DNA of 64,000 nt, taken from contig NC_081331.1 in the NCBI RefSeq assembly GCF_022539665.2, positions 9,455,534-9,519,533 of the forward strand, in the 5' to 3' direction. A program made the translations under genes and the position numbers. This document shows, piece by piece, positions 11,217 to 23,620 of this stretch. Under the pieces are notes generated by a model that had not been told where the DNA came from, did not search any database, and saw only the letters and a list, made by a program, of their open reading frames with translations. The number at the start of each line of letters is the position of its first letter. Position 1 is the first letter of the stretch. The DNA comes from Daphnia carinata. Its lineage: Eukaryota > Arthropoda > Branchiopoda > Diplostraca > Daphniidae.

Positions 11217-12275
11217 ATGGATGACATTGATACCTACCTTGACTCAGTTCTAAAAAAGGACATCAAACTCCGCGTAAAAGACCATTGTTTTGCTGCTAGA
11301 ACAAGTGAACAAACGTTTATTGGTTGTTTCTTTCTCAGAAATTCATTCAAGGTACTCTGGAAAATGGGCCTACTAGTGATAGTGATGAGCAAGATGGTGA
11401 AAACAGAAAAGAGAGTTTATCGTTTATGCCTTCCACGAGTTCTGACCTACCTGCAACCGAAACTGATTATGGATCGTCATCAGTGGAACGTGCACCTGCC
11501 GAGATGAATCAGAGCTGTGATCCCGTTGACACGTCGTCGTTTGAAGTGAGCGTCACTGATGATGATCTGCCAGACTTGATCCTTCATTTCGCTGAACCTA
11601 ACGATTTTGAAAGGTTAGTCATTCCTTATTTATTTGGTTTTCTAGATTGCTTGCTCTTAACTACAAAAAAATATTTGGTCGACATTGGCTAAAAGAATAT
11701 CGGCTCGAGAACTTGTTTCGTTTGCTATCGATGGAAGTCTGGCATAGCACATTGTTGGCCGACTAGAGAATGTTGAAAACAGATTGAATTTGTAGTATTT
11801 GTGCGCATAAAATTCTCTGGGCATTATTATGAGGTTTTGAGTTTTATACAAAAAACAAAAATAAGAAAACTAACTAAACAAAACGAAAAACCTCGAACGA
11901 AACTAGAGATATTTCTACCACCAATATTGGTGCATTTCTGATCGAAGCTGCAAATCAACTGAAAAGCTTCCGTTTTCCAGTAGAACTTAGTGGTCCGTTC
12001 GTTGGCATTTCTCAAATGCTAGTTACAATAGTAGATATAACGGTGTTCGTCTATTTTCAAGAGACTGCGTGTCAGCCCATGTCAAGCGCCTGAAACGAGA
12101 GATAGAAGAGTCTGCCAAACGCAAAGAGAAGCGGCATGAGCAACCAAAGCAACGCCAATTTACGGGGAAACCCGTCGACGCCGGCAACAACGTCCGAAGG
12201 GCAATGAAACCGAAACCTCGTCGACGTCAATGTAAAAAGCCATATGGTTTGGTAAAAAAATCCAACGACGCCTAA
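11217..12275 (+). CDS. Unrecognised small acidic-to-basic protein, three exons
   Basis: Three exons join in phase: 11217-11273, 11339-11613 and 12062-12275, giving about 181 residues. The introns are 65 bp and 448 bp with GT-AG ends. The protein opens with MDDIDTYLDSVLKKDIKLR. It then has an acidic, Ser/Thr-rich middle containing FEVSVTDDDLPDLILHF, and ends in a very basic tail (residues about 110-181) with a short helix around HVKRLKREIEESAKRKEKR. The charge split suggests a nuclear, nucleic-acid- or chromatin-bound protein, but I do not recognise the family and propose no function. The acidic middle with LPDLILHF could be a protein-binding segment. An upstream non-coding exon is possible. 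The 448-bp intron could hide another exon, since only phase agreement supports the model. Confidence 0.6.
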
Positions 12276-12739
12276 AATATTCCTATGTTACTATGTTTAT
12301 TAAATCTGCCGCTAGATGGCGTTTTGTTTTTTCTCTGAGCTCTGTTCGTTAAAATTTTGTTGAAGTTGCGCTAAATTTAAAGAAATTATTCAAGTTGGAA
12401 TATATAATTTCGTTGAACGAAATTTGCAGTCTTTCAGCATTTATTTAGCTAGTTACCCTATGAAATAAACTTTTCCCTATACTTCTACGAGGGTATCAAA
12501 CTAAATTTATTTTTGTGTCTTGCTGTATTGGTTAGTCAGACTATGGCGATCAGCGAAAGTTCAGTATTATTTTATCATGATGTAAAAGAGTAACTTTTTT
12601 GGATTTGGCGCGCGCCGTGCGATGAGATTTGTGTTATGGCGCCAAAAGTCCGTGCGAGCAGCGTGTCCTATCATGCAGACTCGCGAGCGGCGCGTAATGT
12701 GCATCGCGAGCACACAAAGTACGTATTTTCTTCGTTTGA

Positions 12740-12806
12740 GAGAGAAAGAGAGACCCAAATGGTTCAGAGCAATGGTCGCTCTCTCTCTCTCTCTCTCTCT
12801 TCTGAC
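12740..12806. repeat. GA/CT microsatellite cluster
   Basis: A GAGAGAAAGAGAGA tract near 12739 is followed within 40 bp by an uninterrupted CT run of about 11 units. On opposite strands these form GAGA-factor-like motifs. Confidence 0.8.
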
Positions 12807-15800
12807 AAAAAGGAATGAGAGAGGTGGAGGAAGGGGAAGGAGGGGGGATGGGGGACTGACGCAGGCGGAGTGTGGTGAAATATACTCGCTTCAATAGCGA
12901 TGGTAACGCGGGTAGGACCTCGTTCAATAAAGAGAGAACTAGCTGCACGCAGTTGTTGGCCACGAATGAGGATTCAGCTGCCATTCGTTCCAAAGAGTGG
13001 AAAAAAGGGTCAGGGCATTGCGTTTAGTCAAGCGAGTATATCGACCGTGTTTTCAGACGCGCACAGCTATGGCGACGGGGAGAGGGGAAAAATATAAAAA
13101 AGAACGATGCTGAGTCAGACGGCAAAGCAGCAAGCAACGAGTATCTCTTTCTCCTAGATTTTACTCGAACAAAAAAAAAAGTCGGTTCCAACGTTGCCAT
13201 TCTTTTCCGTTACATTTTCATTCCTGTTCTTTTTCATTCTTTTTTTCCGTTGGTCTCTGTTACAAAATTTCTATCGTTGTTGAATGTTTCATTTTAGTTC
13301 TTCTACCGCCTTCTTTGAAAATTAATTTTAATGCGGTATGATCTCGAATTTTAAATGAAATGACCTAACTAAACAAAAATGTCGTAAGAATGAATCACAT
13401 CAAGGAATTTTTGGGTGGGATGCGAGTTGGGAAAGCGAATCGATAGAGTACATTTTTCTTTAAAGAAAAAGATATTAAAGAACTCGTCTGCTAAAGTCTC
13501 CATGAAATCAACCTAGCGGAGAATAAATTACATTTAATAGAACTAGATGTCTCATGTGTTCATATGTTTATGTGTACGATGAGCGCGCTAGAAAAGTACG
13601 TTGCAACTACACGTTTGCATTTTGAAGAAAACGTTACACGAAACATTTCTAGTGGCAACGTTGCGGAGATGGGTGGGCGAATGGTGGGGTTGATGGGCCA
13701 GTCGACATTGGCGCGTACGAAACCAGACGAAAGGCACGAGGATGGGAAGGCCTTGATAAGGGGAGAGCAACAACACACGACTGAGGGAAAAAAAGGACGG
13801 CCAGAGAGAGACTGATGAAAACAAGTAGACGGAGAAAAATAAAAAAAAAGGAAAAAGAAAAAGAGAGAGCCGCGCGCCAGCTTCGTTCGCAGCCGTGCCA
13901 GAGCTGGTTTATTCTAAGCCAAAGCCACACGAACTGAGACTAGCGCCACTAGTGGCAGACTTTCTTGTCTCAAGAAACTCTACGACTTCTTGTGCGTTAC
14001 AAAACTATTCTTTGTTTTGTTTTTTTGAATTTCCCTCATTGGAGTTCAAATCGTCGGCCAAGAAAACAAGAGTTTTTGTCATAATAGCTACGGTTATATT
14101 AGGGAATCCTAAACGAATGTAAACGACTGACTATTTCTGATGCAAATAAGAGGACAAGACACTGGACTCTTTTCAATGGGATATTATCATAAAGATGATG
14201 TTGAAATGGTGACAATAGTCAAAGTTATGCGGCTACTTGCTCATTCAGTACCGAATGCGTTCACAACGCGCATGTTGGAACTTGTGTTTAAAAAAAATCA
14301 AAAGTCAACACGTGATTCCGGGTTCGACGACAAGTGGAGCTATCCGATGAGTTGCCATGTATATTAGCCAAACTGTCCAATGGAGACATCAAAATCCCCA
14401 TTGTTTTGTTATCATTTGAATGGTCATGAACAAGACATTACAGGGTTGTCATAAATCAGTAACTTTATTAGTGTGCATCTTTAAACGGAAGGGCTTCACA
14501 CCTTTGTTTTCAATAACTTTATTGTTTCAAGCAGAAAAAGCAGGTTTTTAAATTGAAAGACTGATTTACGGCGGGTGGGACAAAAGATTTTGGACATTGA
14601 TGTCGGTGTGGTCAATGCGATCAAGATCTCGTGGGGTCCCACGTTTACAAGAAATGAATAGCAGGGGGTCTAACGAGTTAATTGTATATTGGCTCAATGT
14701 ATGGGGAAGGTACGACGTGCGTATATATTATTGTGTAGATTTAGACGGATACCTTCCTATATGCTCGATTGACACCAATGAAGGCGTGGGGCTCTTTTGT
14801 GTATTTAGTGCCTTTAAGGTTTGATGTGTTTGTAAAAAAAAAGGGCACGTGCCTCTATCGAAAGAAAATGCCTGTCAGTATGTTGCCATTTAGAGAAGCT
14901 AGTTGAAAAATGGAGCCCTTCATTTTCAGTGGCGGTGCTGTTTTGAAAAAGAGACTCACGGTAAGAAACAGACAAAAAACACGAGGGGGGTTAGATTGAT
15001 TGTTTGATACTCGTCCTCCTATTTGTCGCCATAAATAAATTGAAAAAAGGAGAATACGTGGACACGATATCCACCAATCCGGTATTTATTTTTATTTTGT
15101 ACATGCTTGTTTTATACGACCTATTACAACAACAACAACAAACGAATGAAAACACGAGGTGTGACACTAATGAGTGTCTCCTCTTTAAAACTGCCGCTCG
15201 TATTCATCGCACACGGCCAATGGAAGGGGGGATTCCCATTCATTATCACTAGGGCTTTTCAACAAGTACAAATGTCTATGCTAGATTTCTAAGCGATAGG
15301 TGTCGTGTGGGTGTAATGGACATTTGCCACTTTTTGTTTTTCGGTCTTTTGTTTAGAAATGTACGCTACGAGTTCAATGTTTTATGGCTAGTGTTAAAAG
15401 TGGATTCGTAACCTATGATGAGAACTTCATCAGTCTGATGCATACATCGAAAGAAAGAAGAACAAGAACTTGTTCTTCATTTTTTTTTTCTTTTCTTCTT
15501 TGGGCGCTTGAGGCAGTGTGGAACCAACCGGTCGAAACAGAAACCTTCCTCTGTGCATACCTGCGTGCAAGAAGAAGAAGTTCGTTCCGCCCTGTGTGCT
15601 GCTTTATTTCGCTGCTGGCTGTTTGGCTTAAGTCAAAAACTTATGTCGTCTGCTTTTCTTTACGTTGTATCATTTAAATTGTACCAGACTGTCGTCTAAA
15701 ATAAAATAATTTTTTTTGATCATTTTTGTTAGTATGTCGTGAGGTTTGATGAAATTGATGTCTTTGTATGTTAAAGAAATAATAGTTTAGAATTGTTTTA

Positions 15801-16175
15801 ATGATGCACTAAGAATTTCCGATAGATGACGTCAGATGAAAGCGACTAAAAATTGTTCGAGGGACTTTTTGAACTGGCCGCTATTTTACGTTTACCGTCC
15901 TCCCTTTTCCCGCCCTTTCCGAGCGGGGTTTTTCGACCGATTCGATGTTGTCGAGTCTCGTCATTTCCTCTCTCTCTCTCTCTCTTTTTTTCTTTCTTTA
16001 CGTCTTTTGCGCCGCTCTTTGCTGTGTCTCTCTATCTCCTTTGGTATTCCTTAAGTCGCGAGTTGTGCAGGCGAATGGGGAGAGACAAGAAAGAACCAAA
16101 TAAAAAATAATATAAAAAAAAAAGAAAAGAAAATAATATCTATCTATCTATTCCCTTGCTACTGCTGCTCCGGAA

Positions 16176-16275
16176 AGAGAAGAGAGAGAGAGAGCTCGGG
16201 TAAAGGCAAGCCCAAAACCCCGGTCGAACAAAAGGGGGACGAAGCAAAGGAAAAAAAGAGAGAGAGAGAACGAAG
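16176..16275. repeat. GAGA tracts upstream of taranis first exon
   Basis: Two blocks of repeated GA dinucleotides lie about 80 bp apart, roughly 720-820 bp upstream of the proposed taranis start codon. Arthropod GAGA-factor (Trl) sites are short runs of this kind. Binding is inferred only. Confidence 0.6.
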
Positions 16276-16996
16276 AAGATGGAATGGAGAGAAACGAAAT
16301 AACGGGCTTTTTTCCGATTGGTGCATGCGACTTCTTCTACGAAATTCCACCCCATATCCCCCCTCCCTTGCAATAGCGCCCCCAGGCTCTGCCTGCCCCT
16401 CTCGTTTGGAAGCAAGTCCCCCCTTCTCAATAGAGGGCGACGGACGGTGGAAATAGACAGAAGGGGAGAGAAGAAGAAGTGGGAGGACGGGGGGAGCTCT
16501 TTCTCTCTTCATATCGTCACCCAGCAAACGAGGAGGCGGGCTGGGAATAGCTAGCACAGCCAGCACTATACCAAAGCTAGCTATCCCTATTGAGTAGCGC
16601 CACCGTTCTGTATACACACAGTATAGCCCTATAGTCTGACTGGGTAGGACGTGTGCTTCTGCAGTTGCTTGAAAATATAATCATTTTTCATACACATACA
16701 CATACGCACACGAAGCCGGGAAAGACGGAACAACAACAACAAACGTCGGCTTTTTCATACGCTATCGACGGCAACGTTATCTTTGCCGTATTCATCGTTA
16801 CAAAGAAAAAGCCACTGATTGACAAAACCAAAACTGACTGTGGCATCGTTTCGTGCATTCGTTTCTTCGTTTGCCATCCAGCAAACTTGATTTTTGAAAA
16901 TTGGTGATTGAAAGCAGCTTTGTCGGCAAAACCAACGGGTGATCTTCAAACACATTCAGACGCAATTGTCTAACTGGAAACTATTCATTATGCCTA

Positions 16997-19900
16997 ATGA
17001 AAGGGTTTGCAGATAAGATGACGGATCATCAGGTAAGAAAAAAAATACTTTACACATTTTTTGGTTTTTTGCTTTAGTAAAATTAAGATAAATAGTCTGT
17101 TTATGCTGCAAAGACGATGATAAATGTACGGATGTAAAACATGGGTTGAACGTGGAAATTTACCACTTATAAGGATTTTGAAAAATCCATGGCACAACAG
17201 CTTGGAAGGACAATTGTGAAACACCAGTAGTTAAAAACTCCAACAGCCGAATTTTTGTTATGTTATTTTTTATCATTATTATATTTTTGTATTTTGGCGC
17301 GGTCGTTGTCGTCGTCTGCAACGTAGCCGTCAAAACACGCGGGCTCGTCTCATTGATGGTTGCTGACAGTTGCGAGCCCGTGCAAGTCGGAAGATGGGGG
17401 CAGAACGGCGGGTTTAGTTGTTATGGAAACGGTGCTGCCCATTTTTTTTTTCTCGTGTGTGAAAACCGGTTCTGATGTGGCGACGGTGGAGGTCGCTGCG
17501 GCGGTTGCGCACATTAAACTGGTTCGTTCGATTTTGGAACTGCCACATTGCTCTGTCTATGCTATCTAGTATTATGTGTGTGTATGTGTGTGCATATATA
17601 CATTTACTTTCCGTTTGTCGCCATGCGTGTTAGTGTTTTTCAAAAAGACGTTTAATCTGACCAGCACTGGATGGCGCTGATTCACCTCATACCAATAACG
17701 TATAGATATTTCTTCAGTTGAGCCAACCCGCCGAAGATAAAATAAAACTCGACCTTTTCTTTTGAAAAAAAATATACAGTCCGATTCATAGGTGATGGAA
17801 CTTGCCAAAGACACACACGAGGAAGGCCCTTTTTTTTATGGTCAGGACGTACTATACACAACTCGTAGGGAAGGAAAGAAAAAAAGGATCGAGTCTCAGG
17901 TAGAAAAAAAAACGTGCAGGTAGAAAAGGTTCTGTGTTCGTGGAAGGAGACAGACATTGCAAGGGGGTGGGCTGTTTTCCTTCTTTTCCCTTAGCAGCCG
18001 GTCAAGAAAGACACTGCGGATGGCCGCAGGACATTTTACCGGAGCTTGGAAAGAGAGAAGGAGAGAGAGAGAGAGAAAAAGGTAGATATTCTCTTGCGTT
18101 GCGTCGAGGAAGACAACTACGAAGAAAAACTTGTATCTACCTCGCTCAGGTGTTTTCTCAACTGAAACTCGAAACGTCTTTTTTTTTCGGAACCAGATGC
18201 TTGACGCGTCCTCCTTTAGAGAAACTTGGTCCAAAAAAAAAAATCTGCTGTATTATTTTTTTAATGATTTAAAATAAAAATATTCATTCAAAAAAGTGAA
18301 GAAAATTTCTTATGGCAGAAAAATAAAGATTTGAAAAACTGAATGATGGCGCCAAAAATGTTTGAAATGTATATTTATGAGAGGTTGTTCGACGCGCGCA
18401 CTGATCCCAATTTGCTTGGAAATTGGGTTTCTTTATTCATCGTCGGTACGCATTGGCAACGCTGGAATAGTGGCTTCATCGCGATGGCTGCCGCTTCAAG
18501 CGAACAGAGAACGACGACGAGGGTTTCGATCGAGAGCTCTCTCTCCTTTGTCCTGTCTTTTTATTCCTCCTCTCCTTCTTTCCCCCCCCCCCCCCGTTTC
18601 TCTTGTGGCGCCCACGCCTGGCAACCGAACCACGGATCCCTTCTCTCGAATTTCTCGGCTCCTTTTGGCCTCTCCCTCTCCCCAATGATCTATCTTTCCT
18701 CTCCTCCATCCTGTCTCCCCACCCACCCCCTTTTTTTCCAACCCACACACAGGCGCAGCTGCACCGCCAGAGGGTCGGGGACGACGATGGTGCGCATGTG
18801 CTGCCAGCTCTTGGGTTTTTTCGTTTTTTCCTCCTTTTTTTTCCTTTTTAATTCTTTCCTTTAAGTCTTTATTCTTTTCTTTCTTCTACCATTCTTACTG
18901 GCCGTCGACGTCTTGTCTGGCCACAGCGTTGCGCGATTGCTGATAATAAAAGATTATAGCTTACCTTGTTTTAAAAAAAAAATGATTGCACGATCGTTCA
19001 CCAATTTTTTCGTACCTAACTGATAGCAGAGTAGTGTGCTTGGTAATCGTGATTTAACTTTACGAGTCCCGTATGGCAATGCAGCGCATTTAGGGCAACA
19101 AGAAATCATTTTTCCTGTGTCATACATCAACGTTTCTGAAATAGGTTTTTTGTAAATTTTCTTCCGTTCGTTCTCCATTTTTTTCGTTTGTTTCGCTGTC
19201 CTTGGTATGTTTTTTATTTTGGTAAAACCGGATTGGCTCCGTCTCTAGCCATAAGAGAAGGGAAGGGTAAGAACTGGTTCCATTGGCGCTAGAAGAAGCA
19301 AACGTTTATGAAAATTCTCAACTAGAATATCCGATTGTATTTTTAAAAAAAACGGTGTTGGTTCAAAACAAAATCCTTGGAAAGGCCATTGCGTCCTTGT
19401 TACGGCGTTTGCAACCTCTCGCCGCCTCATGACGGATGGAAAGTCGAGCAGAAGGATCCCAAAATCGTGCGGGCACGTAGGCCATAGAGATTTTTTGAAG
19501 CTTGGCGCGGATGATGGGCGCCTCTAGCGGCCGCTACTTTATGAATTTTCGTCTTCTAAAAAAGAAAAGAAAATGGAGGTTGAGAAACGGGGGCTGGGTT
19601 GCGAGGGCTGGCCTTGGGTTTGTTGCCTTCTGCTGCGCAAGGCAAGAGAACCTTCGCCCACATCCCCACCACTCCATGGCCACCCCACCCGACCAGCTGA
19701 CAACAAGAAAAAGAAAAAAGGAGGGAGGCAACGTGCCAGGGAGAGAGAAAACAAGAAGGGAGGGGAGGATCAATCCGCTTGCTATTGCTGTTGTGTTCAA
19801 AAAAGAAAAAGAGAGGGGGAGAGGAAAAAGCCTGTTTCCCGTTTTTGCTGGCGGGGGGATAGTAAAAGAAGAAACTCTCTCTCCCGTCTTCCGCCCCTGT

Positions 19901-21986
19901 GTGACAAGAGAGCCCTCAGGACAGGCTGCTTTGCTGTAGTATATGTTGCTCAAAAACAATTCCACAACAGAGAGAACATCCAGCATGTCTCATCCGCGCC
20001 GTTTGAATTTCTTGCAGCAGCGGTCGGAGCAATGACTTTTTTTGTGTGTTATATAAGCCGAGTGATTGATGCAATGAAATAAGGTTCAGCATTTATTAAA
20101 AGATTTCTCGTTTTCCAATGAAGGTATTGCCAAACACAACGAGCACCACTTCTCCAACCATGGGTCTACAAGCGCATCCTTGCAGCAACAAGCGGACAAT
20201 TGAGGGATTAGAAGAGCCGGCCGGCCGGACTCAACAGAATCATCATTATAATAATAATAATCAGCAAGTCTACCAAGTGCACGGCGGTCCGCGTGCTGCC
20301 AAACAGCAATGTACTATCCGAGTCGGAGTAGAAGCTCCCGACCATTTAACCACGTTGGTGTCGAGCACTTGCAACTCTGGCACGGAATCGGTAACCAACA
20401 ACAACAACAGTTGGTATCGAGATGTCCAGCAACAACATGCTCCCGATTATGAAACGTACGTCAACGGATTCAATGCTGCTGAAGTTCGAGCATCGACGCC
20501 TTACTCTGCGTCGTCGACGTATTATTCGAGTACATCGACACATAGCACAGAAAATGTGGCCGTCCCTGCCGTCGAATACTCTTCCTACGCTAACAATGGT
20601 TCCAGCAACGTCCAGTACTCCAGCCAAAATGTCTATCAGAACCTGACGTCCATGCTGCCCGTCGCCAATGGAGGCGGAGAGTCGCTGGCGGATCGATTCG
20701 AACGCGTGTGCAGCAGCCCTCGCCCGTACGTCCAGTACAGCGGCGGTCGCGAAGATCCCACTGGATATCATTACGGAGGAAACAACGAGTCCAGGTCGGA
20801 TGAACGCTATTGGACGTTTGGCTACACGGCAGCTTGTCCTAGAAAGACGGGCCCTGCTGGGTACGCAAAATGCAATAGTAGTTACAACGGCTACAATGGT
20901 GAGAATGGATTCAGTCATCATAAAGCGACGTCAAATGGCTACCAACAGCAGCAGCAGCAGCAGTTGGGCGGACAGACGATCCAGCGTGATGAAAACGGCA
21001 AGTCCTATTTGGAACTTGGTGCCAAAGCGGCTGTCCAGCCAGAATGGACTCGCCCCCAAATGTGGCCTGCTAGTAATAATGGCCAACAACAACAGCAACA
21101 TTACGCTGTTGCTCCTCCTACGCCATTGGTCAAATCTTGCTCGAAATGCGGGCATGTCCTTTTAAATCCAGCTCGATCTCTACCGCAACCTTGCTATCGA
21201 CATCAACGGCTCTCTGTCCTGTCACTTTCCATGCTCAAACTCAACAGATATCGGCAGTGTTCCGATCCCAGTCTTCATCGTTCTGTTCTCATATGCAACA
21301 CTTTGCGTCATATCGAGGATGAGATGGAAAGAGAAGGACCAACTGAAACGTCGTCTGCTCCGACGTCTTCAGCAGCCAACAGTTGTGATACTTGTTGTTG
21401 TTCTCATTGCGGTACAGTTTTCAACAAGACCGACAACTACGGCAACGACAACAGTGCCAGCAATGGTACCAACAACAGTGTCGGTGTCTATGATACAACG
21501 CCGGAAACGAACTTCATTAATGCTGGCGAGTACGGTGGTAGTCAGAGTAGCACAGCAACAACAACAGCAGCGACGACCACTACTACAATTGCAGCTAGCT
21601 CTAAATCAAATTCGGTGGTGCATGCAGATGAAGACGATTCCGGTTTTGGCGACGAAGATAGTCGAGATATCGACTGGAGTTCAGTTTTTAGCATGTCGAC
21701 AACATCGGGGTTTGACGTGGCTAGTGGCAATTCGAACGCCGGCTCATCAGATTCGTATCTGTGCGATTCAAACTCTTCGGATCCGTCTTTATTTGCTGGT
21801 GCGGAGCTCGTCAGCGAGTTGGGCCTTTCCAATTGGAAGACTAGCCATTGCGGATCGGCTACGAATGGTCATAGTGGTGGCCCTACATCCTGGACCAGTG
21901 ACGCTTCCGACTTTTCCGGTGTTAGATGGAAAAGTGAATTGGGCGATGAACTGGAGGGTTTCGTCCACATCCTCGTTGGTTCCTAG
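16997..21986 (+). CDS. tara: Taranis-like SERTA-domain transcriptional regulator
   Basis: The main coding exon spans 20124-21986. A proposed 12-codon first coding exon (16997-17032, MKGFADKMTDHQ) ends in a consensus GTAAGA donor and joins in phase to the TTCCAATGAAG acceptor at 20123, giving about 632 residues. If the gene instead starts at the ATG at 20118, the protein has 622. The family is set by the SERTA domain near residues 357-402 of the shorter form: VLSLSMLKLNRYRQ, then SLHRSVLICNTLRHIEDEM. Drosophila Taranis is a trithorax-group and cell-cycle/sleep regulator that interacts with cyclin A and Cdk1; SERTA proteins bind PHD-bromo co-regulators and E2F partners. The N-terminus is rich in Asn, Gln, Ser and Tyr with poly-Gln. 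Cysteine clusters flank the SERTA domain (CSKCGH and CDTCCCSHC). An acidic segment DDSGFGDEDSRDIDWSSVF lies near residue 507 and may be the activation or partner-binding tail. Nuclear action is expected. Confidence 0.85.
17033..20123 (+). other. Taranis intron 1 with GA and homopolymer tracts
   Basis: This 3.1-kb non-coding interval lies between the proposed first coding exon and the main exon. It contains a GA tract at about 18049-18080, a pure C run near 18584-18595 and pyrimidine-rich blocks at 18530-18890. Long open frames in it are artefacts of low complexity. Size and composition suit a regulatory intron. Confidence 0.5.
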
Positions 21987-22357
21987 TATTTCCGCTCTCT
22001 TATCCCCCAAACGTTGCTCTCTCGAGATTGTCAATGAAAACTTCCAATTGCTCAAGTGAAACACAGAGAGATTTGTTAAAAGAAACAAAAATTATTGTTC
22101 TGACACCAATGAATCAGTGATGCTTTTTACAGCGTATCCTAATTTCAGCCCTGGACAAATCACGGACAGCTCCTCCTACAAAGATATCCTCCCATCTGTT
22201 GTTGTGTACATACTGTGTACAAAATGTATTGTGTCGAATTCAATGTTCAATCATATGTAATCACAATCTTGCGGCAAGCCATATCCAATACAAAAAAAAA
22301 AAAGAATTTCAAATGAAACAAGGTGTTTATTTCTGTTTGTTCTTACCATCTGTTTTG
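21987..22357. other. Convergent 3' region between taranis and Enoph1
   Basis: Only 371 bp separate the two stop codons. On the minus strand an AATAAA (22331-22326) lies about 27 bp after the Enoph1 stop. No AATAAA was seen for taranis, whose 3' end is probably near the A-rich run at 22291-22303. The two 3' UTRs therefore probably abut or overlap. Confidence 0.55.
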
Positions 22358-23620
22358 TTATTCAATTAACTTGATTTCTCGAAAATCATGGCAAATGCTA
22401 AAACGCTGAACTATTTCTTCACTCAGTGGAGCATTACCAGGTCGAACCAGCAATTTGACCTGGACACCAGCTTCGTTGGCAGCTATGGCTTCTACGTAGA
22501 CACAATAAATGAGGTTCTCAGTATGTCAATCGAAAACAGATTTTCAGCTACCTGTTGGAAGGTCAGTAAGAAACAATATCTCATCCGGTGCAAATCCAGT
22601 CGATTTACATATTTCCCGATAGCTAGCTGTTTCAATTTTCAAGCCAATTTGCGTATCAAAGTGACCAGAAAAATACTGAACATTAAAGATTAGCTTTTAG
22701 ATATCATGTCCAACACATTAAAATGTATCGCGATAACCTGAAGCAGGTTTCCTACTACCGAATGGCCAAATAAAAGTTTTTGCGCTTCGATGCTCCCAGA
22801 AGAGTAAATGTACACTTTTTTGCCGCTAGATGTCCATAGCTTCAATGCCTCTTCCACATCTTCGTATAAACTGTTATCCATTTTTTAAAACAAATTCAAA
22901 CAAAAAAATTATAATATTAATACATGTAAACGCGAGATGTTGAAGTTATAGGAAAATATAAAAATGAGGAGGTGGGACACGATACAAGATCATCCATCTG
23001 GCCCACCAGAAGCGACCCAATAAATTTACTATCAATATAAATGTCTTTACTGGCCATGAATTTCTCCAGATGCATATCCTTCTCTCCACATGTGGCCCTG
23101 CAATTGCTTTAAAGCTGTGATCTTTCTATCTTGATCCATTTGCCAATTGATATTTGCAATAACAGAGCTCATGATAGAGGCAGGTGTTTGATCAGAACTA
23201 GCAATTTCAGGTACTCCAACCATAGTGAGGGTATCCTCTATGGCCTGTCATAAAGCAAGGTTATTCATCATGTGTAATTGTATCTTGTCTGTAAACAATC
23301 ACACTTGTTTCCTCAATAATTCAATATCATTTTGGAGTTCCAAGGAGTCCCAATTTGCCTCCAAATAGGTTTGAAGTTCTTTTCTTATGTATGGAAATAG
23401 TTCATCCTGTAGACATTTGACCAGATTTATAATGCATGACACTCTTAACTCTTTAGGTATGCACTGCAGAACCTTACTTTTACAAAACTGATGCTTGTTG
23501 TGGTTCCCTGTCATATAGAAAAGTAAGAGAATGTAAATCTTCATTCCAGATATGTAATCAACATGATTAAATTTACAACACTAGTACCTCAATATCTAAC
23601 AGCAAACAGTTGATAGTCAT
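22358..23620 (-). CDS. Enoph1: Enolase-phosphatase E1 (acireductone synthase, MASA)
   Basis: This is a HAD-superfamily enzyme of the methionine salvage pathway. It enolises and then dephosphorylates 2,3-diketo-5-methylthiopentyl-1-phosphate to acireductone, in cytoplasm and nucleus. Seven exons join in perfect phase: 23620-23588, 23507-23478, 23406-23305, 23244-23051, 22870-22738, 22675-22552 and 22491-22358, for 249 residues against about 260 in vertebrates. The catalytic HAD motif I is visible only after splicing: LLLDIE joins GTTTSISFVK, giving DIEGTTT. Further family blocks are ITALKQLQGHMWREGYASGE, then VYIYSSGSIEAQKLLFGH (motif II serine), SGHFDTQIGLKIE, DEILFLTDLPTEA (motif IV aspartate) and VRPGNAPLSEEI. 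All introns are 60-180 bp. No lesion was seen. Confidence 0.97.

Larger units (their letters stand above)
12276..16550. other. Taranis upstream region: low-complexity, GAGA-rich non-coding DNA
   Basis: This stretch holds no convincing gene. It has CT/GA microsatellites (a CT run at about 12779-12800, a CT tract near 15969-15985, GA tracts near 16185-16275), CA/GT bits, and many poly-A/T runs. Open frames here are short or purely low-complexity. Several strong donor-like sequences exist, so non-coding exons or an unstable transcript cannot be excluded. Confidence 0.45.

Noticed and set aside
18343-18864. 173-codon frame in the taranis intron
   Set aside because: It is driven by pyrimidine-rich low-complexity sequence, with no domain.
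21319-22059. 246-codon plus-strand frame overlapping the taranis exon
   Set aside because: It is out of frame with the SERTA-coding frame, is rich in Val/Thr/Arg from translating CAA/CAG repeats in another frame, and has no domain.
22388-22693. Plus-strand 101-codon frame
   Set aside because: It is antisense to Enoph1 exons 6-7, which match the enzyme family in phase.
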